Origin: Spongospora subterranea f. sp. subterranea
Taxonomy: Eukaryota > Endomyxa: Phytomyxea > Phytomyxea > Plasmodiophorida
Assembly (NCBI GenBank): GCA_049724395.1
Contig: JAUGWO010000023.1
Coordinates: forward strand, 186,001-250,000
Reading direction: 5' to 3'
DNA: 64,000 bases
Positions within the stretch are counted from its first letter, which is position 1. Every line of letters starts with the position of its first letter. Positions 1 through 14,081 of this stretch are shown piece after piece. The notes under the pieces were generated by a model. The model saw nothing but the letters and a program-made list of their open reading frames with translations. It did not search any database and had not been told where the DNA came from. Position numbers and translations under genes: made by a program.

Positions 1-1994
1 CCAACTGTTGGCCAATTACATACGCAAGCTGAGCAGTGGTCGACCTTCTCAGGAAATGCCGATTCACTTACAATTAGCATCAGATCAGATAGTGAGACGG
101 TTTAGCGCCTCAGGGATTTCACTTGGCCCATGTAGGCTGGTTCAATCCAAACGGGACTTCGACTAAATACTTATTCGCGTTCAGTGAAATGGAGAATCGA
201 ATCACCTGAGCTAGCGGATCTGATTCGCTCGTCGGAAGCGCTTCAGATGTCTGACGTAATGCGATATATTGAACTGAGCCAATGGCATGATTCCAAGCAG
301 CATGCCGTGTCGTCAGTTTCTTGCACCGACTCGGATCCAGCAACCATTCGCAATCTAGGGTTTTCTCTCGCGCTAAACTCAAGGCTGGTGTATATCTTTG
401 ACGAACCGGTACCACTTTTCATGTCGCTGATCATCAGCAAAACAGTGATTCTAGAACGTCGTAGGACTCGAAGAAAAATGTCGGATATGTAGTCGATACC
501 TCAACTGGAAGAACGCTCATCAAAAGCGCAACAATGAGCAAGCTTATTGAGAAACTCATAGATCCTGTTCGTCCCGTTGATCGCCAGGTTCAGTGGACGC
601 TGCTCATTACTCATCCGATGGTGATGTCGTCAATCGATATTATACTGGAGCTCCTCGTGCAACGATGCAATATTCCGTATCCGCCCAATATGACCCCAAA
701 TGAACTGGCGCGATTTAGCAAAACCATTATCGCCCCGATCCAACACAGGTGCTTGACCATTTGGGGTGATTGGCTGGAACAGTTTCCTAGTGACATTATC
801 GACAACGATGAAGGTCAGTCGCTGTTGTATTGGCTTCTTCAGCTTCCACTGAGATCATGATTGACAGTCGTGTCGATGTTGGAGCAACAGCTGAACGATA
901 TGGCCGAATCGGGTGAAATTTGGGTGAAAGACCCTGTTAATTCCCTAATCGAACTAATTGCGGAAAAACGTCGAAAAACTGGTCATCAAGAAGGGCCGGT
1001 ACTACCGTTGCCGGAATCGTCGTTAGTTGGACCACTCTCGAACGGAAGATCAGATTGCTGACAATACACATGCATCAGATCTGAAGGAGCCAATCTTGCC
1101 TTTTCTGACATATCAGATGAGACCTTCGTTCAAACTATCTGCTTAGAGGATTATAAAGTGTTTAAAGCGATTACAGCCCGAGAGTTCTTGAGTCAGACCT
1201 GGTCCAAAGGACAAAGCAAAGCTCCGAACATTATGGGAATGATTTCGAGATTCAACAAGATGACGTTCTTCGTGCAGAATCAAATATTGCGTCAAGAGCT
1301 TCTTCCGAAACGAATAACCGTTTTGAAGCGGTTTATTCTTTTAGCGAAAGTGTGTCTCACTATTTGCCATTTTTGAATTCAGTTCCTCGTTAACGTATAC
1401 GTACAGGAATTCCGACTTCGCAAGAATTACAATGCGGTATTTGCGATATACGCCAGTCTCAACGCTAACGCTATCCATCGTCTAAAACATACATGGGAGG
1501 TAACTGCTTAATTAGATCACCCTTGTTTTCTGGAATAATTCTGACCATAACGCAGGGACTGCCAATCAAACATCGATCCTCTTTTGACGATCTAAAGAAA
1601 CTGTTTAGCGTTGTAAACAACTGCAAAGCATTGCGAGCAGAGATGAAAATGGTGGTTCCTCCCTGTATACCTCATTTAGGTTTGTATTTTAAAACACAGT
1701 TTTTCTTGCCGTTCATCCGACATGTTCAAAATAGGATTAACTTTACAAGATTTAACGTTTATCGGGGATGGTAATCCGGATTTCGTCATGCACGGGATGA
1801 TCAACATGCAGAAATTGGCCATGATAGCGGACCGCATTCAATGGGTTCGGGATTGCCAAAAGGTTCCGTACAACACCGAATCGGTACCCAAGACCGACAT
1901 CAGGAAGTTTCTCGATCAGGAGTCGGTTGTTATGGACGAGGAGACATTATGGCAGCTTTCCCAGATGATCGAACCTCGACAAACTAAAACTTGA
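1..1994 (+). CDS. Ras guanine-nucleotide exchange factor (RasGEF), 5' end outside window
   Basis: It activates Ras-family GTPases by promoting GDP release. I read exons at <1-131, 185-408, 465-813, 868-1018, 1079-1349, 1407-1499, 1556-1679 and 1735-1994; all phases agree and the seven introns are 53-60 nt. A RasGEF_N helical module lies in exon 3 (MSKLIEKLID, then LLITHPMVMSSIDIILELL). The catalytic CDC25 domain follows: FKAITAREFLSQTWSKG, the RFNKMTFFVQNQI helix, the NAVFAIYASLNANAIHRL stretch, PCIPHLG, and DLTFIGDGNPDF before the stop. The N-terminus is missing, so any membrane-targeting or SH3/PH domain cannot be judged. RasGEFs are typical of opisthokonts and Amoebozoa, which bears on the organism's placement. 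The family call is secure; the Ras target is unknown. Confidence 0.9.
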
Positions 1995-2365
1995 TAGAAG
2001 GAGATTCTATGCTGAAACAATGCAATAATATACATATTCGGCTAAGCTGATCATCTACAAAAAGTAAAAGATTATAAACAAATTCATTTTCAATATGCAT
2101 CAATCAAAAATATCGAAGAGAGCGCGTGAAAATGTTTTGGTCGCGTTATCCGTACCTTCAAGCCGATCCGAATTCAAAATATCATTGGGTGATCAAGGAT
2201 CATTGATGATATATTTAGCTAACCCTCAGAGGAGCCTTTGATTCCAGCCAATGGGAAGGGCTTCAACGGTCCTTGACTTGGGCGAAATCCAGACTCCAGC
2301 CACATTCGCGACGTTCGATACACCTTCGTCATGCAAATGTGGATTCCAGCGAGCCAGATACGCTG

Positions 2366-5300
2366 ATGAATGCGGGCACCGCTCCTGTGATCCGAACCAT
2401 TACGGTTATCGACGAGGAAGGTCGTAACTCTGATGATGCGGCACGACCGCCCAAGGAACTGGGTGAACAAAAACGGTTATGGACTTCGACATCAACCCGA
2501 GCTCGGTTACAGTCTATTCTGCAAAACGTCTGGGTTACTTTGCTGATGTCGCTCGCTACGCTGGTCTCGCTGTTTGGTGACGATGCTCGGCTGGCTTGGA
2601 CAACTATCAGTGCCGATGATGCATGGACCGTCCTATTCACATTCACCGCGTTCCTGTTCGTGATCGAGTTTAGTCTGATGTCCCTTTCAACTCCTGGATA
2701 TGCCAACAGTTTCGCATTTTGGCTTGACATTATGTCAATTCTGGCCATGTTTGCTGAGATTCCTTGGGTGATGACTGGCTTACTAGAAGACCTTGGCCTC
2801 TCATCCGCTATATTGAGCAATCTGAACGTGACAAGAGCCGGCCGTATATCTAAACTCGGAACCCGCGCTGCACGTGTCACTCGAATTGTTCGTATGGCTC
2901 GCTTGTTTCGAATCTCAAATGTTTTGTCATTTGGAATGAAAAAAATTATTCCAGCGGAACCGAACGCCGAAGAGGTACGATTACGATCACGTCGTGGTCA
3001 GGATCTGAGGTCAAATGCGATTGGCTAGGCGCTGGATCCAGGAGAACCAGATATGGACATCTCACGACAGTTCTTCAGGCAGGGGTCATTAGCCAGGAAG
3101 GAGTCGGGCGCGACCGTTAGGAGGGACGATAACCAGGATGATAATGAGGATGACAGTCCAGTGGAAGGGACCGTCGTGGGGCGTACATTATCAGAGCTGA
3201 CCACGAAACGTGTCATTATGATTATCCTGATGGTGTTACTGATAGTCCCACTGCTATCAGTTGATATCGTATGTAACACCAAATGACATCGATGTTTTCA
3301 GTAGAAACGTGATCGTGCTACTGACTGTCCGACTGTTATTACTTGATATCGTATGTAACACCAAATGACGTTGGTTTTCCACTGTAACTATAGTCAGTAC
3401 AACACGCAATCCGTTTTCTCCCATTTTTTTGTTTTGAATGACGATTACAGCTTGTGAAAGTGATTCCATGTGCTGATCCTACGGTTTTCGAATCGTCAAC
3501 GCAACTGTATTAACTGATTTCTTGGCAGAGCGATGCTGCGGTCAGTGTTTCGCTGCAACGAATTGAGGCGTCGGCGTCACGGCCAGACCTCCAGCAATTG
3601 TATATCGACACCTTGATCGGAAATCCTAGGATATCGTTATTGTACTTGCAAGTCGGATCGGTCATCTATGTGGACATGCCGATTTCTGACTTTCGGTTGA
3701 TCGAACTTGATTATACGTTCGAAAGCATATCCCAAGCAATCGTCGACGTTAGATCGAGCAACATCGCGCAAGCTCAAATGAGGTACTATATAATAGCAAC
3801 GAAAGTAGACCAATAGTTAATTCGGATTATAGTATGCTCCTGATGTTGCTGACTGTAGTCGCTTTGGGTACCGGAGCGTTTCTGTTTTCTCGTGATGCAT
3901 TTCTGTTGGTGATCGGTCCAATCGAGAGGATGGTCGGCTTCGTAAAAAAACTGGCTACAAATCCTTTAGATATTGTCAGCAATAATGATTCTTCTCCAAG
4001 CAGCAAAACAAAAATGTTTGAAACCGAGTTGTTGGAAGCGACTTTAATCAAACTTGGTTGCTTGCTTCAGGTCGGGATCCGTCAGGGCTTCAAAGCCCAT
4101 TTATACAAGTACTGAATGTCCATGTTGGAATCAGATTGGTTTTGGTTCAGCTGGAGCCAGTATTATCGCCAAGAACTTCAAACATCACGGGAAGATGTTA
4201 AACCCCATGATACCTGGTTCGAGGATCAATGGAGTTTTTGCGTTTTGCGACATTCGACGGTTTACAGACACTACGGAATGTTTGCAAGAAAGTGTCATGG
4301 TTTTTGTAAATGAGGTGAAGCCTGTTTTCAAAATACTCATGTGACTTTATGTGGTAATTGATTTCCTGACAGATTGCCAATATTGTTCATGGCTGTTGCC
4401 ATAGGCTAGGTGGCGCTGCGAACAAAAATATAGGCGATGCATTTTTCATTGTATGGAAAATGAATCGCGACGGTAATCAAATGGAGCAAGAACACTTGGT
4501 TTGTTTCATGTAATAGATGCTGTGGCCCGTGTAGCCTCATTATTCTTTTCGCGTAGATTGGAGATTCTAGAAGGCATATTGCAGATCAAGCAGTTATTGC
4601 ATTTGTTCATTGCGTTGTTGAGTTATTAACGTCACCGCTCATGCAGAGATGGAGGGATGATCAGCGCATCAATGAGCGCATGCCGGGATATAATATCAAC
4701 TTAGGTGCCCTCGTTAAATGTCCATTTGATATTTGGTTGCTCATACAGATGACGAATTACAACCTAGGGGTTGGCATTCATTGGGGGTGGGCGATTGAAG
4801 GGGCTATTGGAACAGAGCAAAAAATCGATGCATCATATCTCTCGCCACATGTTGACATGTCGCAAACTCTAGAAGAGTTGACAAAAGTGTATGGGGTCCC
4901 TTTACTTTTCTCCGGCGAAGTCTACAGCATCTTGTCTCCGACACTGCAACAGATGTGTCGTTTTTTGGATGTTATTTATAGAAGAACCGAGTATCCTCTG
5001 AAGGTATGTCTCCTTGCAGATTTTGGATTTCGATTAGCTTATCTAAAACTAGGTCTATACTTTTGACATCGGTGGCGAGGCCCTGGAAATTCAAAGAAAT
5101 GAGCCAGCTATGCCCAGATTACTGACCAGAGCGAGTATCTCGTTGACCTCCAGAAAATCTCCATGGATCGGAAGGTGGTCGACGATTGATGCGATGGGAG
5201 ACCTTGTCCAAAATCCTGTGTTGCTCCCTGCGGATTTGATCGCTGAAGAGCCTGAAGACGCCATCGACGATGAAAACGATGAAGAAGACACTGCTGATAA

Positions 5301-5606
5301 CTTGATTAATATTGACTTCAATAGTCAAGTCAAGGTAATATAGCCCTTTATAGTCGATTAAAGCGGTGCTGAACAGAATGCAAGCCTTTTCGAATAGGGA
5401 TCGACCCCAAATGGATAGATTTGTTCAACAGGGCAACAAGCCAATATGTCTTGGGAAAATGGGAGATTGCGAGAGATCTTCTTCATATTTGTCAAGCAAT
5501 CGTTCCCCGAGATAAGCCGACACAATTTCTCTTAGAATATATGGGAGCTTCGAAATATATAGCACCTTCATCGTGGGATGGATGTCGCCGAAGTGACTCT
5601 CATTAA
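2366..5606 (+). CDS. Voltage-sensor domain fused to class III adenylyl/guanylyl cyclase
   Basis: A predicted membrane cyclase making cyclic nucleotide under possible voltage control. The N-terminal third has four hydrophobic segments with an S4-like helix of regularly spaced arginines (RAARVTRIVRMARLFRI). A further membrane helix after LSELTTKRV, an extracellular segment and another helix lead to GPIERM. The catalytic domain shows FCDIRRFTDTTE (first metal Asp), ANKNIGDAFFIVW (second metal Asp), GVGIHWGWAIEGAIG and KIDASYLSP (Lys/Asp favouring ATP). Exons read: 2366-2973, 3029-~3268, 3529-3782, 3833-4070, 4135-4314, 4373-4498, 4557-5003, 5053-5334 and 5385-5606. The 3269-3528 interval is unresolved, and an in-frame stretch near 4700-4750 may be a short intron. 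The C-terminus (FLLEYMGASKYIAPSSWDG) matches the conserved tail I recall from this cyclase class. The first ATG in frame is at 2366, but an upstream exon is possible. The usual Asn/Arg transition-state pair reads Asp/Thr (VDMSQT). Confidence 0.85.
3206..3369 (+). repeat. Degenerate tandem duplication across an exon end and its splice donor
   Basis: The end of the cyclase exon encoding a membrane helix is duplicated about 82 bp downstream. A 27-bp core is identical at 3261-3287 and 3343-3369 and contains the donor GTATGT; the flanks are diverged (both begin AAACGTG, with a gap in copy 2). Copy 2 still reads as a hydrophobic peptide ending LLLLDI before its own GTATGT. Whether either donor is used, or both in alternative transcripts, cannot be seen from DNA. 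Confidence 0.7.
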
Positions 5607-5647
5607 CATAAACTTTAAAAACATAGCAAGCATAAGCTTGATTTTAT

Positions 5648-8600
5648 TCAATTTTTTGGGACACCTTCATCGGCAAGTAATGGCTCTGAAATTGATTGTG
5701 TATGGGAAACAGTTCGCATTTCTTCAATTAAACACATTAGGCAGGGCAAAAAGATCAAACCATGTGCCGCGCCGATTACACATATAAGGAAATACATATG
5801 CGCGTAGTATGTTCGAATCATTTCAGTGGCGCTGAGATACAGAACAAAAAGCCCAACAATCTGTAGGTTGTATTTTCTCAGCCAAATCTAGGGGAGTAGA
5901 AAGAAATTCGCACACCTTGGTCAAGAAGATTCCCTTAAAAATGCAGCTACCGGTCTCTGAAACGCATTCGGAGATTCGTAAATGTACTGAGGGCTGGGAG
6001 CTTATCTTATAGTGGTAAACAATTGGGAGGCAAAACTCCACAGATAAGCCGACACATGTGACTAAAAAACGAATAAATCAAAGAACTTGGGGACAGTACT
6101 ACACTTACCGAGATTAACAACCGAGACAGCGTTCAACATGATACCAGACGAAGCCATTATCCCCAAAACATCAATAACAATGAATGCTATGGTCCCACCA
6201 ATAGCCAATGCCATCACTAAATTACAGCAAATCTTTGCATTAACTTCTCATTGTTTCAGTTGAGACATAAACGCACCTGCATCAGCAAGTAGAGCCAGAC
6301 AAGCAACAGTTACTGCCAATAATGCAGCTCCAATAGCCATTGCTGCAACGTCTTCGATCGTCAGATATTGCTCGAAAAATACGTAGAATAAAGAGTCAGG
6401 AAACAGATGTAACCCTGTCGCTTCAGAAATTTTAGAGGCGACGGATCGGGACGACTACAAAACGTAAACGTGAAATTGAATAGTGAAAGATAATACTGAG
6501 TAAACCTTGAGGGCGGAGATAAACTCAGACTGGGTTTGCAGCACAGTATGATAGGCCATAAATCTTGAAGCTGCGACTTTAACGGAACCCTAACAGTAAA
6601 TGATTTAAAATGAAACAAAAAAAAACAACAAATACATCTTTTTCTGAAACAATTTTCAGATTTTGGTAGTGAGGGGTACTACAGAACGGGCACAAAGCGC
6701 TGCAGTTAGACTGAAGAAACCTGACAGATGACAGTTAGCAGCTGAATTGAAATATCAAGCTGATATACTCGGGAAGGAAACGATTAAAAGCATCAGAGGT
6801 AGGCCTACCGCTCGTTACGTTAATCATGAGGTGGCCATGAATATCATATCCAGAATCGGATATACAGGGCATGCAGTTGTCGTCGAGCTCACTCGGTAAA
6901 CAGAACGCTCCAGTGTTGATATTCCTAGAAAAAACACAGTTCATGTGGAGGTTGCCAAAGCGATAAATAAATCAACCTTCGGCAACAAGAGGAGGACGAT
7001 ATGTGAAGAAAAGGGGGACTTAACCATTGGAGATAGTCATCGATCCAATTAACTGCACCGGTTTGCAGATACGTGATATCTGGTGACTTTGCAGCCAATG
7101 TTACAATTTCACCTAACACCAGTAAATGAGATGTATGTCGCAATAACAAGCAGAAACCGGCTTACCGAGGGATTCCTTAGAGCATTGTGGAAGACTGCAA
7201 AGGGAATTTTGAACATCGACAGAAGAAAAGTCTGCTTCTGTAAATGTAGTACGCTGGTGGCCCAACACGAAGAAGGGACGTTACGTCCTGAGAGGTTATG
7301 GTTCAAGCGGGAGAGATGAACTGTAAATTAAATACAATACCTGCAAATAATCTTGAAGATATGAATCGGAAGGAAGAGCAATTTTCGGATCCATTCCTAG
7401 CTCTAAGTGCGAGCTTATCAGAATTAAGCACAGGAAAGCGGCAATAAGGAAAGTTAAGACAATTATTCGTTTGCAAATCCGGTGCACTGGGAAAAGTTGT
7501 TTCAAATATACCAGTAATACAGTAGATTCACATTCCAGAATGCTGACCAATTACGGGAACTAGTGTTCGCTTCATTATAATTCCGACAGGCTCATACGTT
7601 GGTGTTTCAGCACTATTGGACCTGATAGAAATACATGGGAGACAATCCCAGCGTCCACTTTGTACGCGAGCATCGTCAAGCACGATGAAAGCACAGAAGC
7701 ACTATGAAGATTTGAGATTGACCAATAATACGATCAGGACCATACGGTAAGCTGAAGACAAAGGTTGACAATTACACTGAGCGATCCGTATGCTGCGAAT
7801 GATCGGACCGCAGGCATAGATGTTAATGCACCAAGCAGAAAAGCCAGCGATTCACAGACAGACGCCAGACAAATCGATGGCCCGACCTCACAAAGCGCTT
7901 CTGACAGCTTATCCTGAGATACGAAACAACTCAACTTCTACGGCATGTGTAAAGAAGGACTAACCGAAGATGGTAAGTTTTCAGGCTGTCGCCGAAAAGC
8001 TTTGAAGATTACAAAGACGTTGTCGACGCCGATTGCAAGGACAATGAAAGGAATCACCTATATTTTGAAGCTCGGAAACAAGGCAAGAATTTCTGGAGGT
8101 TCCTCACTTCGCCGATGATGAGGGTGAACTTGACGCCTAACATAGCGCAGAACGCTACAGCCAACGTCACCGACATTATAACCGTAAAGATAGCCGCTAT
8201 AGCCAAGGTGAACCGCGTAGAGTTCCATAGTTGTCGAAGTGGAAAACACTGCAAGATATTACTTAGACAAGAGACAGAGACTATGTTGACGTGTATGGCA
8301 ATACCTCGCCAAGAGCGAACGTGATATAAATACACATCAACAGGTAAGATAACCCAATTGATACCGCGCTGGCATACACTTACAGCCCATTTGAATACCG
8401 GGAAAGATTGCAGACGTTAGGAAGACCTACCTTGAGCGTTAAGTTCGGTTTGCAGTGATTGCTCTGAAGAAAACGAAACGGAAAAGTCAGGGAACTCTTG
8501 GCTTGCAATTAGACGCATTTCAGATATAAATGACCGCTCCCTGACAATCATGATCAGCACTTGTTGGTCGCTTTTGTTACACAAAGATACCACGAAGTCA

Positions 8601-10780
8601 AAATATCACTCGACTTCTGGCCGGTTGCCCCGTTTAACAGCAAGGTAAAAATCGTTGCTGTTGCGCTTTCATATGAACTTTCATTATGACGCAACCCACC
8701 TATACCTTCCTTAATCAAAACCATTATTTGGAGAAATCGAGTACCTAATATCACTTCTGACATGGTTGGCATCCCTGACTCATCGAAGCAAAGAGGGTCG
8801 AAGTTATTTGATGTACAGTACTGGAAGTGGTCATACGCGTCCCTGGCAGAAGTCTCATTGGCAATGGGTTCCGATCCCCAAAATCCCAAAACTGATTGAA
8901 CAAGACACGGCTGGTTTGGGGATAAACGATAACATAATTCGTTATATGAAACAGAGGAGTCATTGGTAATGACTGATATGGAGAGCAATCGCTCGCGTAA
9001 CGAGTACAGTCTAAAAAGCAAAGATTTCGTGGAAGCTGACTGCGAACAAAGTGAAATTACAATGAGCAGTTTTTTAAGACGAACGAACTACCTCAAACAT
9101 GGGAGAACCGTCTTTCCGATTGAGAATAACCTGGCAGGCGATAATGAGATGTGGTGAAAATGTACAAACCGTGGCAAATGGTACCTGTTCAACACGAAAT
9201 GGGTTGCCAAACAAGGACTGGCTTTGGCGCATGTTCACATATGATTCACTCGATGGGGAAGTCCACAACTGGACTGGGTCTTGTAGCAATTCGAGTTTTG
9301 GTATGCCGATATAGGCACAGATAACAACCAGCGCGACGCAGTGGAGAATAGTAAGTTTCGGGTGACGTCCAACCAGTTTACCTACGAAGCGAAATGCAGC
9401 CTTCGAGATGCGAGGGGCTATTGTGTGATAAAAAATTATATGGTTAGTATCTGATATGGATCGAAGGTCTAAATTATACCGATGCTGGTGTATCGGTTTT
9501 GATTTACACCCATATCAGAGTTTCGGCGGGGGTAAGCGCTCAAAATCAAGGCAGTAAGTATCAAACCCGTGAACAGAATAATTGATGTTGCAAACAAGTT
9601 TAATAGATGGTCGCTGATAGAATATTAGCGACCTCTGTTATATCTATTTCATTGTTAACCAACCGTCCTGGATTCGGTTGCTGAGCTGCATTCAACGACA
9701 TCGCGTCTTCGTTGGGACAGGAAGAATCACAATCTGTTAGAGACATGTAATAAGCGAAGGATATCAAGGACTAGCAAGAATCACAATGCTACCCGAACAA
9801 GAACAGCTCAACGAGATATCGCTGGTTGAGCATTGGGTTACGAGAGTGCGCTTTGGAGTTGAATTAAGAGGGATGATTGTGCCAAGATTAGAATCAACAG
9901 GAAATCGGATCCATTCAGCAGAATAACCACCATGATCGAAGTCACGTCCCAAAAAGTTTAACCAATCAAACCCAGATATTACTCCAGGGAAGATGCTTTT
10001 AAACAGCTGTTTTCACAATTAGGTTCAAAAACCATGCACGTTGCTTCAGCTTACTTTCTTCCCTGTAGAACCTAGCTGAATATCTTTACACGAATCCAAA
10101 AGTCCTTTCGCATAATCAGCCGCAACGTGAAAATAAGTCGCCTTAACTGTATTGCCATTCTGGTCGTTGACAACTTCTTGAAGAATCTGTACCGGAGGGT
10201 AAATGTCATAGAAAATTCTATGTCTTAAGCAGCGTTGACCTCTTTAAAAAGACTTTGATCAGGAGAGCATGTGTATTGACACTAAAAGAAGTTCAGGCCA
10301 GGGATCCAAAAGTTTCAGAATTATCATACAAACAACTCGCGGAAATTTTGATAACAAGCTTGACAGCGGTACAAGATCGGGGCAGCCTATTAATCAACCC
10401 GTCAGCAAGAAAAAACAATATGATCGCGGAATACACCTGACGAAATCGGCCAGCCATTTCCTTGAACTGCTTTATATCGCAACAAAGTGCCTTTTCCTCG
10501 GCAAGCGAGGGGCAAATGTTTGCTAAGTTTTCAAGCCCTTCATGGAAAGCCGAGTCGATAGGGACCGCTAAAGTGTTGTTGACCTTATTGTTATACCCGT
10601 CTTGGGATTCGCTAAGAGAGTTTTATTGCGCAGCAACAACGATCATCAGGCGTGGGGTTACCTGAATCCGAACGCAACGCACCTCCCCGCTTCCCGGATG
10701 ACCTCTGAACTTGCGACCGCCGCGAACGATAACAAACTGGCCAATGCAACCCAGCAAATGAATGGCCAATCGTTCATCAT
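5648..10780 (-). CDS. NPC1-like sterol transporter (Niemann-Pick C1 family)
   Basis: A late-endosome/lysosome membrane protein that exports sterol from the lumen. The start at 10780 gives a signal peptide (MMNDWPFICWVALASLLSFA). The Cys-rich N-terminal sterol-binding domain follows: ICPSLAEEKALCC, CQACYQNFRELFCQYTCSPD, AADYAKGLLDSCKD and WLNFLGRDFDHGGYSAEW. After a Cys-rich linker comes the first TM segment, then a luminal loop (ELCYRLSPNQPCLVQSVLGFW; AYDHFQYCTS). The sterol-sensing region includes EVGPSICLASVCESLAF and MPAVRSFAAYGSL, and the second luminal domain has GMDPKIALPSDSYLQDY. The C-terminal permease half ends GLSVEFCLPIVYHY ... AAHGLIFLPCLM and a tail with SEPLLADEG (a possible acidic dileucine-like sorting signal). 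The gene is split by many introns of about 50 nt; I resolved the terminal ones but not every central one. It is transcribed convergently with the cyclase. The family call is very strong. Confidence 0.92.
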
Positions 10781-10939
10781 GACGTTATTGTTAATTACGG
10801 TTATTATCGATTGCGAGGTAAATAACGTAATGGGACAGTTACCTCAGACTCAGAGGGTCACTTTAGAGCGTGTTGCCACGCCACACTCTTCTGTTACACA
10901 CATGCCGCTGTTTATGGTGCCATCCCGTGTACCGTCTCT

Positions 10940-11390
10940 TGTTGTACCAATCAACTTATCAATGATATTCTCTTATAACAACCGACACAAGCGATTCCAC
11001 TGTAGATGATCAGATTACCGATAAACTCATCGATGATGTTCTCTTATAACTGATTCAAATGTATTCCACCGATACCGAAGATGATCAGATTACCGATAAA
11101 CTCATTTTACTGAAATTCTTTTATAACTGACACAAATGTATTCCACCGATACCGAAGATGATCAAATTACCGATAAACTCATTTTACTGATATTCTCTTA
11201 TAACTGACACAAGTGTATTCCGACGATACCGAAGGTGATCAGATTACCGACAAACTCATTTTACTGATGTTCTCTTATAACTGATTCAAATGTATTCCAC
11301 CGATACCGAAGATTTTCGGATTACCGATGAAGTCCATTACTGATATTCTGGTAGACCCATCCACAGACCATATCAGTAATAAGAGAGACT
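10940..11390. repeat. 77-bp tandem repeat, about five degenerate copies
   Basis: Units start with GATGATCAGATTACCGA near 11005, 11080, 11157, 11234 (GGTGATC variant) and 11311 (GATTTTCGG variant), with a partial unit before 11005. Spacing is 75-77 bp. Each unit carries ACCGATAAACTCATTTTACT, TTCTCTTATAACTGA and GTATTCCACCGATACCGAA. The array sits between the divergent starts of NPC1 (10780) and HSP60 (11869), so it lies in the shared upstream region. No ORF spans it. A role in promoter or chromatin function is only conjecture. Confidence 0.85.
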
Positions 11391-11868
11391 CCTGTACATG
11401 TACAGTCTAATAATATTTGATATGCCATAGTGGAACTGTCGCAAACACGTTATGGTCGATGGGGGCCAGCTCTTGACAGTCTCTTAATTCCCAAACGACC
11501 GTGGGTGCTAATGTGCTGATTTATTCGATGCCGATAGAAATGGTTCAGGACTGCGAGGTTCGGAAAACGAGTGTTTGCACTTGCTCTTCATAGCAAAACG
11601 GCACAGGGTTGGCGATCCTGAGATGCTAGAAACCCTTGGTCGCCTCTTGTAAGTATGGCCTGGGAAAATGCGACAGTGCAACCCACCCGGTGGATTGGAA
11701 TATTCCATGTTACTGTGTCGTACCCGACAGTGTTGCTGCTGCTGCTCACGGAGTCCGCGAATAGCCGCACCAGGTGAAGGCGGCAGCCAAATTGCGCTGA
11801 CCGTCCCATTCACCATATCTCCCCATTCTTCATCGCACGTTATATAGATCGCAGAAATCCGCATCGCC

Positions 11869-13794
<1,926 letters not shown>

Positions 13795-14081
13795 GCTCCT
13801 ATTGTTCTGAATGCACGTTGTACCCATTTATTTCTAAAACTGATATCTTTGTATACTCACGGTTCATGGTCGACAACAACTTGATTCTGATCTGTTCACC
13901 GTGATAGAACGAAACTTCAGATATCGTAGATACATTATCAAGAGTTTATAAATAGGAGTGGTTTTGTGTGGGCAAGCGATGCGTGATCAGAAGCCCTTGA
14001 AGCCGGATTCCCCGAATGTTGGCATCATTACAACTGGAGGCCAATTATTTTCTTACAAAACTCGGCAACGGACGAAGCTGG

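Noticed and set aside
2329-2880. 183-codon antisense ORF over the cyclase voltage sensor
   Set aside because: Shadow of the sense exon with no recognisable domain.
10602-11009. 135-codon plus-strand ORF at the NPC1 start
   Set aside because: Antisense to the NPC1 signal peptide and runs into the 77-bp repeat.
10940-11390. CRISPR-like reading of the 77-bp repeat
   Set aside because: No repeat/spacer alternation: whole units are repeated, and this is eukaryotic DNA.
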